Of a DNA stretch of 64,000 nt, positions 48,508 to 62,534 are shown in pieces; the first letter of the stretch is position 1; every line of letters starts with the position of its first letter. The notes beneath the pieces were generated by a model. That model was not told the DNA's origin. It saw only the letters and a list, made by a program, of their open reading frames with translations, and did not search any database. The position numbers were made by a program, and so were the translations under genes. The stretch spans positions 46,450 through 110,449 of the forward strand of contig JABVXU010000161.1 of the NCBI GenBank assembly GCA_013365365.1, in the 5' to 3' direction. The stretch is from Cruorifilaria tuberocauda (taxonomy: Eukaryota > Nematoda > Chromadorea > Rhabditida > Onchocercidae).

Positions 48508-51500
48508 TCAACGATCATCAGATGTTTTCCAAGTGAAGGAAGTGGTATGTATGACAGAAATGCAGTGGATAGAATCGATGCTCTGAACATTACAGTCTTC
48601 AGGAATAACAACAGTCACTTCTATCAATGCCTTTTTTACATTATTCAATTCTCTGTTGAGCGCGATAAAGGATGGCACATTGCGTTTATTTTCTGTACAA
48701 ACAATTCGTACTGCTGCACTACTGTGATAGTATTCAGGACCATCACGATAAAGCATGAAATCCACCCCACAGTGAAGGCCAGGTCGCACAATCCACCCCT
48801 GACATCGGAAATACCGATAAGTTGCGTAACGTCGTACAAATCGAATTCCATAACGATTATAGAATGCTTTCCAGACAAAATCCGGTTCACATTCTTTCCC
48901 CATATCAGTAAATATGTGCAAAACTGCGATTTCTGAGCTGAGGTATATTGCTTCTTCCATACCCAAACGAAGTGATTTGTCCGTTGGCCATAATTTTTTC
49001 CAAGATTTAGCTGATCTAAAACAATATAATTATAGCATCTAAATACCCAGACAATATATATTGTAAAAAACCTTTCCAATCAAGAAAGTACACGTTGAAA
49101 AAATATTTTTTACAATAATATATTTGAGCAGCTGTGAAAACAACCATAGAAAAAGAGGATAAGGAAGTTGAGAAAGATTTTGTACGGATTTTTCAGTTTT
49201 TCAAAAAATCTCCAATTGTTCGAAAAATATTAAGAAGACTTGTATGATTTGAACATATAAAAGCCAACTACACTAAATCTTCTTATAAGTGTTCTCTCAA
49301 GGTCGATCATAATCGAGAATGGAAGTTAATTTTACATCTAAATATTTTTGAGACTGAGAAAGTGCATTATAGCTGTTTCTAAATCTGCATTTACGTAAAG
49401 AGTGAATGAAATGACCCATACAAACGAATAGATAAATTTTTAAATTGTATTCTATCCATTGAAGGCCATTTGATAAAAACTTTAAAGCGCACAAAACTAT
49501 CTAAATCAAAAAGAATGGCATCATTTTGCCGGCTACTAAAAATTAATGATTTTTTTTTGATCTACACGAAAACGAATTGAGAACAGAGTGATTATTTCCA
49601 TTCTATGTCAAGGTCCGGAAAACATAGTATGAAGTTAGACAACTGAGTTGATTGGAATCTGGTATCAAATAGACAGATGGCCTCAAAATTTCAAGTTATG
49701 GTCTCATCGACAATAGTCAATAAATTTTAAACGAAGTACTGATAATGCTATAAATAATTGAATCAGTAACTGCAATCATATGAATATTAAATAGCTATTA
49801 GGAATCTTTCCTTTGTCAAAAAAGCTTTAATTTCTGACAATAGCCACAATGATTACACTACTATAGATTACTACCGAAACTGAAACTTACTGAAGCAGGT
49901 ATCAGATATAAACAAAAATGATACTTACTAAAACATGTTTAGTAACTAGAAGTTTCTTGGATTTCAAAACGGGAATGGATCGACAATGATATATATAGAA
50001 AAATTGAAAGACTTCAAATAATGTTCTTCTACATTATTTGCGAGAACTATCATATGTAAAAAGAATTGGGTATGAATGCTAGGAAAATCTATACATTGCA
50101 GAAGAGAAATCTCTTCTTGTTAACATACATTACTCAAAAGAAGTTCATGAATAATGTCGAGAAATATGAAATAAATAATGTACAATAATTTCGAATGAGA
50201 ATGAATGAGATAGTCTTATTCCTAATATACCATTAATCACTTTGTAACCAAAACGCCGTCAATTAACAACTTCTATTGCTTTTTGTAGACATGAAATCGC
50301 ACCATCAATCACAGAACAAAGATGAAAGGTGGAAATGAAATAAAACCACATAAATAAAACAATTACATAAAAGAGAATTATTTAATAACATAGCATCATA
50401 AATTTTACAATTGGAAGAGACACGCAGCTAATGATAAAATTCATCAAAAGAAAGTAAACTGAACTAGATTAGTCTCTAATATTTAAGTCTAAAAAAATAA
50501 AAAAATAAGATGCTCAAAAGAGTGTCCCAATGCCTTAAATAAATTTATTATTTCGATAAACAATTACCATCAGTCACAGCATTATCAACATTTTAAATTT
50601 TCTTTAGGGGGCATTGCAGTCTAATTTTGAAATGAATAAAGAGCTAGTTAAATATGCTTCCTAAATTATTTCATTCCTCGACTAAATCTCAAATTTCCCA
50701 AATTTCCCAAAAAATCCCAAATTTAATTTGTTTATAAGTAATACAAAAATCCATTCACAGAGAAATAATGTCAATTAAACAATGAATATGAAATAAATAA
50801 AACTAAAATAAAATTAATCGCAAGCGAACAAAGGGGAAATTAGAAGTAAACAAGCAAATGCAACTGTACAACGATGCTATCAAGATGATAAGTGATGTCA
50901 AGAGCGCATTTCCACTCTTATTTCTTATTACAGTATCTATTCTTATAAACTTACAGTTTTATTTGCAGCACACAGGACAAATAAATATACATGAATTAAC
51001 AGCAAATTGCACTGCAAAAAGTTGTAGATTCGGATTCCACACTAAAATTTACCCCTTTTTTTACAATTAAATTCTGATAAAAAATTATGTGAAAACTAAT
51101 TCATCAATTAAGTCCTTTGCTGACCAAAAGAGTGAATTATCATGCATTTCTAAACAGAAGCACAATATATAAGTGTATTTCTGAACCCAACTCCATTCCT
51201 CCATCATCAATAAATTCACATTGGAAGAAAGAGAGAAAAAAATCTAAATGTGTCACTGATATGTAGATCAAAAGAAATAATCGATGATGATGATGATGAT
51301 GATGGTTTATTAAACAATAATATTAATCTGTTATAAATTTAAAAAAAACCAAGAAAAAAAACCAGCGGCTTCTGATGTAATTTCGGACAGATAGATGGAA
51401 TTTGAAATGTCGTTACAAATGTATGAATTGGAAAGCGATTTTCAGTTTAAAAACAAGTAATCAGCTTGGTATTAACGCGTTGGAATTAATCTAAATGAAA

Positions 51501-53320
51501 AATAAGAGTGAAGGAAAAACATACGCCATAAACAAATAGCAAAATATCGAAACCGAGTGCAACTCCAAATTACAATTCATATGAAGAGGATACGCAGTTG
51601 AAGAGCACGTATGATAATGCATTCAGAAGCGCAAATGTTGAAATATGAAGTCATAAAAATGCGGAGTTTTAGTGTTTTAATAAAATTATAGTAATAGAAA
51701 AATCTCCAAAAAAAACATTTATAATTGTCCTCGTCAGATTTGGAAATAGAGATATTTAAATTAGCAATATTTTCCATGATCTTTTTCCATATTACTCCGT
51801 CTGAAAAACCTTTGATATTAAGAAATCTTCAAGAGAAACTGCCATAATAAGAGCTAAAGTCATTTTAACTAATAATGAATAGAAACAACTGAATCCATAT
51901 TTAAAAATTAAGAATATGACACTTATATAGTATCTGTTTTGATGAGAACTTGAGAAGAGAAAGTTGTTCCTATGTAATCTGTTACGTTTATAGGTTATTT
52001 ATTTCAATGATAAATGACAGTAAAAAGCGCTACAATACCCCTTTCAAACAACTGCAGAAGAAATACTTTCCATAAGTCCTTCCTCGAGCAAGAGAACACT
52101 GCGATCCAAAGGTGAAAGTCAACATTCTTATTAGTCCTTCCTTTACAGGTTTAGTTAATCGTTCAATTATTATAATAACTTTTAAAGACAACAATCATTT
52201 TTCGTGTGACAAAATAATCATGTAAACATCAAACGGTCAATATCTATTATAATACGTGAAAACTTTTAAATTAGAATGAAAAAAAACTGCAATAGAGATT
52301 TAGTATTCAACAAACTTTTTCTGCCATAGAATAGTCAGAAATGTTTGGTTGAATAATTGGGAGGTAATGTCCAATAATATAGTATTTGAAAGAATTTTAT
52401 GACAGGTGAAATATAATTTGGCCAATGAAGAATTGAGACTAAAAGCAAAGAAATCTGACACATTAATGAGAAATTTCTCTTTAAATTTCAAATGCTTAAT
52501 GATTTATCCCAGTGTCCCACACTTGAACATCTATCCTACTTTTTTCAGAGAAATAAGTAAAACACAATTGTTTATTTGTGCTGAAAACTAACTGAGATCA
52601 GTAATGGAATAGTTAACATAAATTTACAATAGTAAACAATTCCTTCTTGAAGAAATGCAATTAAAAACCACGATAAATAATTTAACTAAAAAGGCAAAAT
52701 TTTTAAGCCCAATGGAACGGGAGCAGGAAATAACGTGGGTCACTTCCGGCATACTTAAAGTAATTGATAAATGAAAAAGGCTATTTAAAAATGTCCTGTA
52801 TTAAACTGGAAAACTACAATTATCTGAAATAACGTTAAAGTTCTAAAAAATTTTCAAAATATGACAGAATTGAAGAAGGTAAGGACAAAAAAATTAAAAT
52901 AAATTTTTCCGAGACTATAATAGCAATATGCCTTGTGCCGTTAATAAATACCCAAGTTTCAATAAAAAAGAAAAGATAGGGACTCAATCTTTTTGACTGT
53001 CAGATAAATTTGACTAAGCACTACTCTCCCATAAGCTTATTATAATTAGAATCAATATGTAAAATCTTAAAACGACACCTTTCCTGTTGGTGTTGCTGAT
53101 GAACAGCTTTCCCAAAACATTCCAATGATACACGAGGCTCACGTCGTTGTAAAAATTCACCATAACATCCAAATGTATTCAAATCATCAGCAGCCTTCAG
53201 ATCTGATACTAAAACCTGCTCACCTTCCAATATCCCAAAATATTTATCAATCGGAACACTTGCTGGCCTTTTACAACTCCCTACAACTTGGCGTTTGCGT
53301 TCAAAAATCAACAAGTCCAT
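48508..53320 (-). CDS. TSEN2: tRNA-splicing endonuclease catalytic subunit Sen2/TSEN2
   Basis: Two exons on the minus strand: 53079-53320 and 48508-49015. They join in phase 2 across an intron of about 4.06 kb to give 249 residues. The N-terminal exon starts MDLLIFERKRQVVGSCKRP and carries the Sen2 motif FGCYGEFLQRREPRVSLECF, comparable to the GYFGKGILSRSRP region of human TSEN2. The second exon is the EndA-like nuclease fold: LGMEEAIYLSSEIAVLHIF, YRYFRCQGWIVRPGLHCGVD, FMLYRDGPEYYHSSAAV. The expected catalytic Tyr (FMLYRDGP), His (YYHSS) and Lys (NNVKKAL) are all present, so the enzyme should cleave the 5' splice site of pre-tRNAs. At 249 residues it is much shorter than human TSEN2 because the acidic linker between the two parts is missing. 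Small extra exons inside the long intron cannot be excluded. An acceptor-like AACTAG at 53358-53363 could serve trans-splicing. Confidence 0.9.
49016..53078. other. Long TSEN2 intron, no embedded gene seen
   Basis: About 4 kb of very AT-rich DNA. It holds short tandem CAAATTTCCC-like units (about 50689-50723) and a (GAT)n run at about 51283-51304. Several 60-70 codon open frames on both strands have biased, meaningless composition. No recognisable protein or RNA. Confidence 0.5.
51283..51304. repeat. (GAT)n microsatellite
   Basis: Seven consecutive GAT units in an AT-rich intron. Confidence 0.85.
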
Positions 53321-55431
53321 ATCATTTTCTGAAATCTTCAAAATTTCAACATTTCCCTAGTTGAAACCATAAATATAGCACACGAATACAAGATAAGCTG
53401 ATGAGAATAATAACTATTTAAAGGTCATATCGAGAATAATTTACGGAAATACTAGAAACAATATACAGTTTGCTAGAGCAGTTACAATCCATTACTTCAA
53501 TCTACAGCACACGGCAATGGAAATTGAAATCAAGAAAGGAAAAATTTGTCTGAGCAGTAACATCAAATTGATGTTTGAAATGCTGAGAAGTTGCATACAT
53601 TATTTTGCAACCAAAAAATTTTATTTTTATGCTAAAAATTACTTCAAAAGTTCAAAAGATTGAAAAATTAATTTAAATAATCAAAAATTGTGATCAAATT
53701 TGTAATTCGCAAAAATACAAAAATATATGAGAAAGAAGGAAAACGAATGATGATAGGCAAATACCATAACATATAAGACAAAAAGTACAAATGCATAGAT
53801 CTGGTCATTTTAGGATTATGCAGAATATTCACTTTAACTTATCAAAAGACGAGTTTGATTTATTGATAACGACCCTATTAATATAAAAGCAATTCTTCGT
53901 CAAGGGATCCTATCATTATTTTAGTTTTAAATCCTAATTCTTCGAAAGATAGGGCGCAAGAGAGACATTCCATACGTATTTCTGGTAAGGACAATTTGAT
54001 AACACTTGTCGAGAAAATACTTCTTCGTTACTTAATGTCAGTGATTAGCATTAACACACTTGTGGTGATTACAAGCTTAATCGTAATGGAGATGGTAAAG
54101 TTGCTATGAACGAAAACATTATTTTGGCAGAAATACTTTCAGAGCAAAAGGAAATCGGGAAATTAGACTATCATTTACTTATATTCTTTCATCTCTTCAA
54201 GAGATGTAGTTAATTGCAAAAAGACTGAATAGAATGAACGAAGAATGACACGGAGACTGCGTCAAATGATAAACTGCCTCTCCCTTACTCATTCATTGTT
54301 CTCAGTCGCACTCTATTTAATATGCACGTTCCTTTACACAGTATGCTCTCGGCATACTGTGTGTTACAAACATATTAATACACACACGCGGTATTTTTTG
54401 TCACAAGCGATAAAATAAGAAAACTATAAGCTGCGTAAACAGTACAGTAAGTATATGAAGAACCCCGATTTAATAGAGCAATAGTGGGAAGTTGGCAATC
54501 AACTCGGTTCATACTGCATTACGGGTCACCCCTATTAATATTAAGGACATCTGTTTCATAAATAACCAGAAGCACAACAATGTCACAGAAAAAATATGTA
54601 AGTTTTAAAATCAACTTTAATGAGATTAAACCAAAATTTTTTCCAATACTCCGGAATTGTAAATTTTCAATGAAATCCGTAAGTACACCAAAGTATAGTT
54701 CTCAAGCACATGATGAAGATGAAATTCTCTTGTCTAGATAATAAAATATATATTAGACAGAAATTCTATCAATGATATATTCTGCAGCATAATCAACAGA
54801 AAACGCAAATCACATCATTAACACTCCGCTAGGATGGAGATTTGTTAACATCTTTTAAATAATATAAATAAAACCATTATTATCGCAAGAGCCCAACTAA
54901 ATGAATCAAACTTAACAAAATGTACATTCTAAACCAAAATTTCCCAGAAATAGCATTTAAATGAAAAACGGAGAGGCAGGGAAAGTTTCTTTTGTACGAA
55001 AGTATCATGCACACCATGCACTTTTAATACATTTTTAACAATTACAAGAAAAATATCATAATGATAAATTATTTGCAATCACTTCCTGCAGAACAGCAAT
55101 TTATGCAAAACTAGACTTCAGTCCTTGTACTAAACTTTAAGATAAAAAAGTACTGCAGTACTAGAGCAAATATGATGCGACTGAATTACTGGAGAACCAT
55201 CAAATTGCGCGACAAATAACTTATGGCATATATATCTACTGGAATTTCAGAATGAATTGCGAGTGCTGATACTTGAATTAAGCGCTGCAATAACACTAAC
55301 CAAACAGTAAGCAAAGTAACATTTTGCCCACTTGATAATAAATGCTCTAACATTAATTTGAAATAATTCCGTGAAAAACTTCTTAATAAATGAGGAATGG
55401 TCTTCTTGTTAAATTTCTGCTGACCATAAAA
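53321..55431. other. Spacer between TSEN2 and scc-3 with a short hairpin
   Basis: No gene recognised. A perfect 11-bp inverted repeat (ACACAGTATGC / GCATACTGTGT, 5-base loop) lies at 54336-54362, in a locally GC-richer stretch (about 54230-54400). Both flanking genes are on the minus strand, so this is the 3' flank of scc-3 and the 5' flank of TSEN2. Confidence 0.5.
54336..54362. repeat. Short perfect hairpin, 11-bp stem
   Basis: ACACAGTATGC and GCATACTGTGT flank a TCTCG loop. It could be a structured RNA element or a protein-binding palindrome; nothing nearby decides. Confidence 0.5.
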
Positions 55432-58400
55432 TTAATCGTCGCCTCCATATATAGACGCTGCTGGTGTATATGTTGGTGTACCTTTTCCCCGTCCGCGACC
55501 CCGGCTTCGTCCACGTACAGTGAAACTACGGACAGTTGACACATCATCATTACGCTCCTAAAAACTCGTTCCTTTGACAAGACATCATTCACATTTCCAT
55601 GACTGATTCTTACATCTGTGTAAAACATCAAGATGATGTTATTATCAATTTAGTTTTGCAAAATAATTTATCCATTTAACGAACTGATCGATTGACATAC
55701 TCGCCCACTATACAGTTGAATATTTCAATTTGTGCACAGTCAAAATAAGTGGAACTAATAGCAGGAATTCTAACTGTTGCCGCCATCAATTTTATTCCTC
55801 TAGAGATCTAGAAAAAGAAAGTACAGGAAAGTACTTAAAATAATGAAATTTAACCTGTAAAGAGGCTTTGTAAATCATGTAGGGCTCCTCCTTAGCAAAT
55901 GTTTCGCCGTGTTTTTCCAAATATCGAAGACTAAAGGCAGACAAAAATTAATCTAGAAATCTGGAAACAAGAGTTTCTTTTTCCTTTAATTAATTTAAGG
56001 ACTTTATTAATACGCATGGTTGCAGTGCACTGAAAATAGCATCAATCAAATTCAATTTAGTTCATAAATCTATATCTTCCTTCAGTGAACATTTTTTTTC
56101 TATAGCACTTCTTATTCGTGATAATTACAAAGAAATACACAGAAATTTTGTCCTGCCGTAGCAATCGGTTACTAAATTCGCACAAAATCTCGAGAAAGCT
56201 TAGATTTGTATGCTGAATAGCTCGACTTATGCCTTCATCGTTCCTGAGGGCAAACACAATACCATCTCTGAAAACTTAATTGCTACACTTATTGTACTTA
56301 CACCAATGATTCAATGTTGCTAATATAGCCAACGAACAAATACCGCACAAATATCTCACTTATGAATAATTGCTAAGGCTTCACGATTTTTAATTGGGTC
56401 AGAACCAAACAAACTGGAAAAACGTTTTGCGAGATCACGAATTGAAATAAAATCATCCGAATTTGGATCAATACAGTTACCTTCCGAAGCGCGCTAAAAA
56501 AAAGATTCAGAGCAAAACACAAACTATCATATTATCTGAAGCCAAAAAAAGGAATAGAAATTTTTATAACTGATTATTTAACACTTTAAAACGGCACAAA
56601 ATGAAGCAGAAAAAGTGAAACCATCTGGATTAAGAGCATCATACCTTAATTTCCTCATAATGATGGCACAGCGCCGTTGCCACCGCTCTTGCGCAACTCA
56701 ATCGATCCATGTCGCGACATTTTGTGAGTAAAGTTTTTAAAATATCACCAAAGTCGGTGTAGAACTGTAAGTAAGTGAATTTAAATGTGAAATGAAAAGA
56801 AATAACTGACGGAAAGACTCAACAAATATTACCTTCGTATAAAATTGTAATACTACGCAGGCTTCATAAATTGGAAGGATACCATGCAGTATCAGTTTAC
56901 AAAACTGAACTAGTATTTTGCGTCGTCTGTGCATCAATTCTACCTGCGTCTGCTGATCCAAGGATCGTTCTGTATCAGTAGTATTATTAAGAAGTACAGG
57001 TCGAAAAGCGTTAGAATAAATATATTTTAAACCATAATGAATACTTCAGGAAATATAACAAATTTCACAGCCAAGTTCTGCCAACGTGTCTTCAATTTCT
57101 CAACATAAACATTTAAACGACAATTAAATCTGTTTCTTAAAACCTACTATATCGAAGTATAAACTTATTATATATCATGTTATGACCAAAATACTTTACC
57201 TGCATCATTCTCCTCCACAAAAACGTTATCTTCCACAAACATTGAAAGTGCCCGCGTAATATCCTTATTCAATTCAATTGACAAACTTTTGTCGGATAAT
57301 CCATTAAACATCATTAAAGCATCCACAAAACACAAGAATGCCTGCAATTGTCAGACGTCAAATAGCTAACATTGCTATGTCAAATAACCAACATTAAGCA
57401 AAATAAAATCACTGACATTTTCAACACCCGATGCACCACTCATCATTATTGATGTAACTAACGTAGTGAACTGATCCCTATGTTTCCGCAGTTTCTTTAC
57501 TGCCTCCTGAAAATTAACAGTTGAAATGTACAGCACATCATATTCTCAGAACCATATTTTAGTTATTCATATTCTCAATCACATCTAAAAAAATTCATAA
57601 AATAAACAAACAAATGAAAATTCAGTGTATCCAATAAAATAACGACCAAGATTACATTAAATTAAGAGCTAATTACATAAATGATAATTCAACAACAGTT
57701 TACTTCTTTAGCTTTATTACAGTCAAAATACCTCAAAATACTAAAGTGATCAGATAAATCTAAAACAGCTAACTGCTTTATTTGGTTCCTGTTCAGTAAC
57801 CAAACGATTTATATCCCAACTTAGAGTGGTAAATAGTAGAACAACAGCTTTTTCGCCGACATCACGTGAAACTTGTTTATCTTCTGCATTTGTTAGCACA
57901 CTGAATGCGACATCCCATAGCTGCCATTTTTTCAAATCTTCAAACCTAGAAAAAGAACAGATGCTGGTTGATCCCTTCTCCAGCTAGAACTTCTCCGCAA
58001 ATAAAAAAGATTTGCAAAGATTAAGCATCGGAAACATGCATTGCAAAAGCTGTAATTTTACGAAATGCTGCAAGCATGGTAGCATCATCTTCTTCATCCA
58101 CTGTTTGTTCTCTATGAAAATGCTGTATGGAATGCCGAAGCTGTAAAGCCAAACCATCCAACATTTTCAAATGATGTGTTTCTGTATGTTGTGCCACCTA
58201 CAATACATAAAAATTAGAACTTATCAGGAATTAATTATCTCTGACTTGTAACTGTGTGGGCAAAAATGGTTTGCGAAAAAGACTTACAGCAACATTTGTT
58301 GTGAAGTAAGACATTACTTCTGCAACACACTGAAGAATTTCATCATCCGCATGTTTTTCAACGATGCTTTCCAAAATACTCATTAATTCATCCAGATGCT

Positions 58401-61400
58401 AAAAGAAAAACAGAAAACTAAAAAGCGAACTTTGCATCTAAAATAAAAAAATTCACCAGCATGAAGTAAAGATGATAACATACAAAATTTACCTTTTCCA
58501 GCCTACTAGCCATATACATATCGAGTTGAAAATGCAGTGGTATAGTGATTAGGTTTGCCACTTTATCGCGATCCGCTATAAACTTAAAAAAAAATGTTTG
58601 ATAATGCAAATATATAAGGGAATCAAATAAGCAACATCGAAACAAACATGGTTCTACAGGTTTAGGAATGGCAGAGATGAAACAAGAGAAACATACCTAT
58701 AAATACACTGGTCAGTGAGAGTCCTGATATATATTCCAAATACTTACGCGTTGAAGAAGTTGTGGTAATTGGGGAATCAGCACTTCTGAAAGTCGAGCTC
58801 TGTCTTCTTGTAACAAGCGAACATCTTTATTGACAATCGATCCTTTCCTGGATATATGAGCTCGACCAACTGGACTTTCACCAGATGCTGCTTGTTTTAC
58901 AGAACACACCAACACTTCAATTAGTTCGCTTTCAAAACCATCGGCTAAAATAATATAACACTGCGATAAAAACAACTTTAGTGTTTTCAAAAATGAATCA
59001 ACCATCCTACAAATGAAGACCATAAAACGAAAGTCAACAGCGAGATTCTTTGTCAATTTTTCGTCTCTTCTCTTTTTCACAAAAAAGTACTTTTTTTGAA
59101 CAAATCATTTTTAAATGGATAAAAAAAAATCATTACCAACCTTCGCCAGAAAGTAACAAATCTGCCATTGCTTTCCAGTTTTTGATCATCGGGTTGGTGT
59201 CGATAAGAGCATCAACAAGATAAGCCGCATGATCATGGCACTAGAATGAACAGAGTGCAGCAAGAAAAAAATTCAAGCATTAAATAAATTAAAGAGAAAA
59301 AAGCACTAAGATACTAACATCCCCTTCCACAAAGAACTGAACAAGATCGATAATTAACTGCTTTGCATTATCGTTAGAACGACTTTTTTCTGGCGCAAAC
59401 ACTTGTAGATTTTGAAATACCTGAAAATAGCCAAGGTACGTTACATATTACACATACGCAGAGATTGACCATATTAGATGGAAATTTTGATCTTATAATC
59501 TTAATTTATATGTAGCATTCTACACCCTTATTTTTAATCTTTAAAACTATATACATTGAACACCAAAACTGACAAAAAAGAATTCATTCAGCAAACAACA
59601 TACAAACTTTTATAACTCACTTTTGTATTTAAGAACTCTCCAGCGGCCTGTGCAAGACCACGATGATTACAGTAGACCATCTCATAAATGGGTACACAGT
59701 CTTTTAATGTTAAAGCCGATGGATAAATCCGATAGATTTCTGTCAGTAACTGACATGCACGTACTGCAACATCACTATCCTTATCCATGACCATAGTAAC
59801 AAGACGATCTTTGAACTTGTTAGTAAACAGTTCCAATTTCTGGGCCATATGCGGCTGGCTGTACAACGGAAGAAGTGCCAAAATGCATTTCAAACGCACA
59901 TCGCTAATCTGAATAAGGAAATCATAAAAGGAGATAACACATATCTCCCAATATATAATTACAAAACTCTGACCTTATCATATAAAGACCAGCCGATATA
60001 TTTAAGATATGAATCTTCAAGGAAATGGTCCGGATAAATCGACATCCATTGACCAAGTTCGTTTATGCAGATACTTCGAATATCTGGTACAACATCACTA
60101 AAATATATCTGTTAACTTGTAGAAGAACAAATAAGGAAGTTTGATTACTTTTTTTACGGCAAAAAATAAACATAACGCTAAAACTTTATTCTAATGCTTC
60201 AACGTATATGAGAATGATCTCCCAAGATCAAAAGTAATTCAAGTCTAAACACAGTTAAAGCTGTTACTAAGTAAATTGAGAGCTAAAACTTGGTAAAACA
60301 GAGTAATAAACAGATTTCACGTACCGGTAGCGATGTACAAAGACGCTTTTGAAAATATAAGTTAGCATCTGCCTGATATCCTCAGTTTTATCATCGATCT
60401 ACAGAAAACAAGAGAGAAAACTGCTTCTCCGATTAACAATAATAATAAGCACCAATCCTCGATTACAAAAGACATTCAGAAAATTTTAGATAAACAAAGC
60501 ATAGAAGTCAACTTTAAAGAAAGACAAATACTTATAATATATAAAATTTAGAGCTAAATAAAAGACCTTGTACTTCTGAGAAAGATTTGAAAATTAATTG
60601 GGAACTTACCTCGGCCTTTTTATTAATTAACACATCAAGACGGCTATTTGGTCCTTCGGCTCTTAACTTCGCTTTTTCAGTTTCAACCTACAAAATAAAA
60701 GCAATAAAGGGAATAAAAGTAAAAAAAAGTAAATTGATTATCCAAAGGTGTACCTGTTTTATATTCTTCGCTTTAAGATCCACTAACTCCAAAGCGACAT
60801 CTACAAGTGCGGATGATAATTTCATCGCTGAAATATATATTTAGTTAACTAGTTAGTTGATCTAAAGATTACATACTCTAAATTTTGAAATTTTTAAGTA
60901 ACTTTTAAATAACAAATATTTAATCTATATTAAAATCGCTTGAAATTTCAGAGGATACAACTGCGATCATTCAGATAAACTTAAGTTACAGCAAAAAAAA
61001 AACAGAAAGGATTCTAGTATTAACAAATCTACAGTCAATGTTTCATGTTCTAAAATAAAGTTCTTATTTAATGCAAACCTATAAAAGTGGATGTATGTCG
61101 AAACGCTCGCACCTGACTGTCAGCCAAACCAGTGAGTAGCTGGATAACACCATCCATCAGCCGTTGATCGAATACATAACTTGATTTGCATTTATTAATC
61201 AAAAGCTATAAATTTAAATGCAATTAACGAAACTATAGACAATGTTTCATCCATTTAGCGAAAAACTGACCAAGCAAATACCAAGTTGAGTGTTCTCTGA
61301 AGAAAGCTATTGATGTAAATGTACGCGAGCTAAATCTGTGAGTAGTTGAATGGAATAATTTCTTTCATAACTTCAAAATCAGCACTAAGAAATGTGAATA

Positions 61401-62534
61401 AACGTTTGAAAGATGCCTGAAGGCAACAAATACCAGAACAAAATCAGCAAGCGTTTGCTTGAATCTCTTCCATAGAGGTCCTGGCATAACCAAAGGATAG
61501 TCACCAGTATCTTCATCAAACTGATCGGTCATCTGGCGAATTATTTCACTATAATTCAAAATAGTTGATATTAAAAATAAAAACAGTTTGGAAGAGTTAT
61601 AATTTCTATTAAGCTCGGACAATGATTTCACTTTATTAAACGATGTGTAACTAAAGACTAAAGAACGATGTACACTAAAGAAAAATCATAATTCCTATAA
61701 ATTTATTATTTATTAAATCAAAAGAAGAAAACACCACAGAATCACCTATATTCCATAGTTTGTAGCATAACAGATGAAATGATTCCCTTGCATCCAGAAC
61801 ATGAAATGAAAAATTGTTGCAACTGTACAAGAGCATTATCCGGATGTCTTTCATATTCTTCGATCCAGTTATCAATAACTGTCTGAAATTTCTCTCTAGA
61901 ATAATCAATTGCCGAGTTAAATTTTGTCTTGACAGAAATTATATTGCTTATATACCATGGGAAAGAAGTAATTGGTCACATTTAAACAGTTCATATATTC
62001 ATATATAAAAAAACTTTTTAATATTTATTGGTAACAATTATTACGTGCAAATTTTTGCCACTTTTGACCATACTAAGCAGACTGCTTTCATCCGCATCTT
62101 CCTGAGAGTACGTGCCGCTCGCGCGACGACCAACACCACGAGCCCGTGAACTCCCTCGCGGACGTCCTCGTCTACTCTAAAAGTATTAAAAAATATTTGT
62201 TCATACAAATGCTTATTAAAAAACAGTTTTACAATGTAAAATAGAAGGCCAACAGTATTTGGCGATTCAACTGATACAGCGACACCCTCCTCATAAGATC
62301 GACGTTTCCGACCACGGGTGCTTAATGTTGGTGTTCGAAATAGCGATTCTGTTGACGACTCCATATGAAATTCGGAATGTTGCTGCTCATCTTCTCTAAA
62401 ATACGGTAAAAAAAACTCCAACAAACAATTGCTTCTCAAGCTTTTTAATTGGGAGGACCTGTTTTTTTATAACAAAGAAATACGTTTTTGTTTTGGTAAA
62501 CAAGTCCTCACCTGCGTACAAAGAAAAAGGGCAT
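55432..62534 (-). CDS. scc-3: Cohesin subunit SCC-3/STAG (SA)
   Basis: Twenty-seven minus exons in phase, 1076 residues: 62512-62534, 62254-62395, 62045-62176, 61746-61882, 61434-61548, 61079-61205, 60754-60827, 60610-60687, 60325-60398, 59974-60097, 59621-59908, 59319-59420, 59141-59240, 58748-58944, 58493-58582, 58288-58398, 58040-58197, 57774-57945, 57417-57506, 57200-57341, 56833-56969, 56645-56764, 56360-56493, 56139-56267, 55855-55930, 55775-55807, 55432-55557. The N-terminus is basic ([24 protein letters not shown]). The STAG domain follows ([37 protein letters not shown]), then [71 protein letters not shown] and [17 protein letters not shown]. The C-terminus is Arg/Gly-rich ([12 protein letters not shown]). 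SCC-3/STAG binds the kleisin RAD21 and DNA to complete the cohesin ring. Exon 58040-58197 uses a GC donor in this model. Confidence 0.96.
61268..61383 (-). pseudogene. Decayed duplicate of an scc-3 exon inside its own intron
   Basis: In the intron between exons 61434-61548 and 61079-61205, the minus strand contains a broken copy of the following exon. The real exon encodes [17 protein letters not shown], then [13 protein letters not shown]. The copy encodes, across two frame changes, DFEVMKEII, then [10 protein letters not shown], then AFFREHST. At DNA level CTACTCAC-TGGTTTGGCT in the real exon corresponds to CTACTCACAGATTTAGCT in the copy (15 of 18). The frame breaks mean it cannot replace the real exon, which is intact. 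Confidence 0.6.

Noticed and set aside
48645..49079. 144-codon minus-strand ORF overlapping TSEN2
   Set aside because: It is a shadow frame of the TSEN2 nuclease exon, whose other frame carries the catalytic motifs.
55383..55631. 82-codon minus-strand ORF at the scc-3 3' end
   Set aside because: Shadow of the terminal scc-3 exon, which in the true frame encodes an Arg/Gly-rich tail typical of the family.
61268..61440. Frameshifts within scc-3 suggesting assembly error
   Set aside because: The intact version of the same segment lies at 61079-61205, so the broken copy is a duplicate and the gene itself is not damaged.
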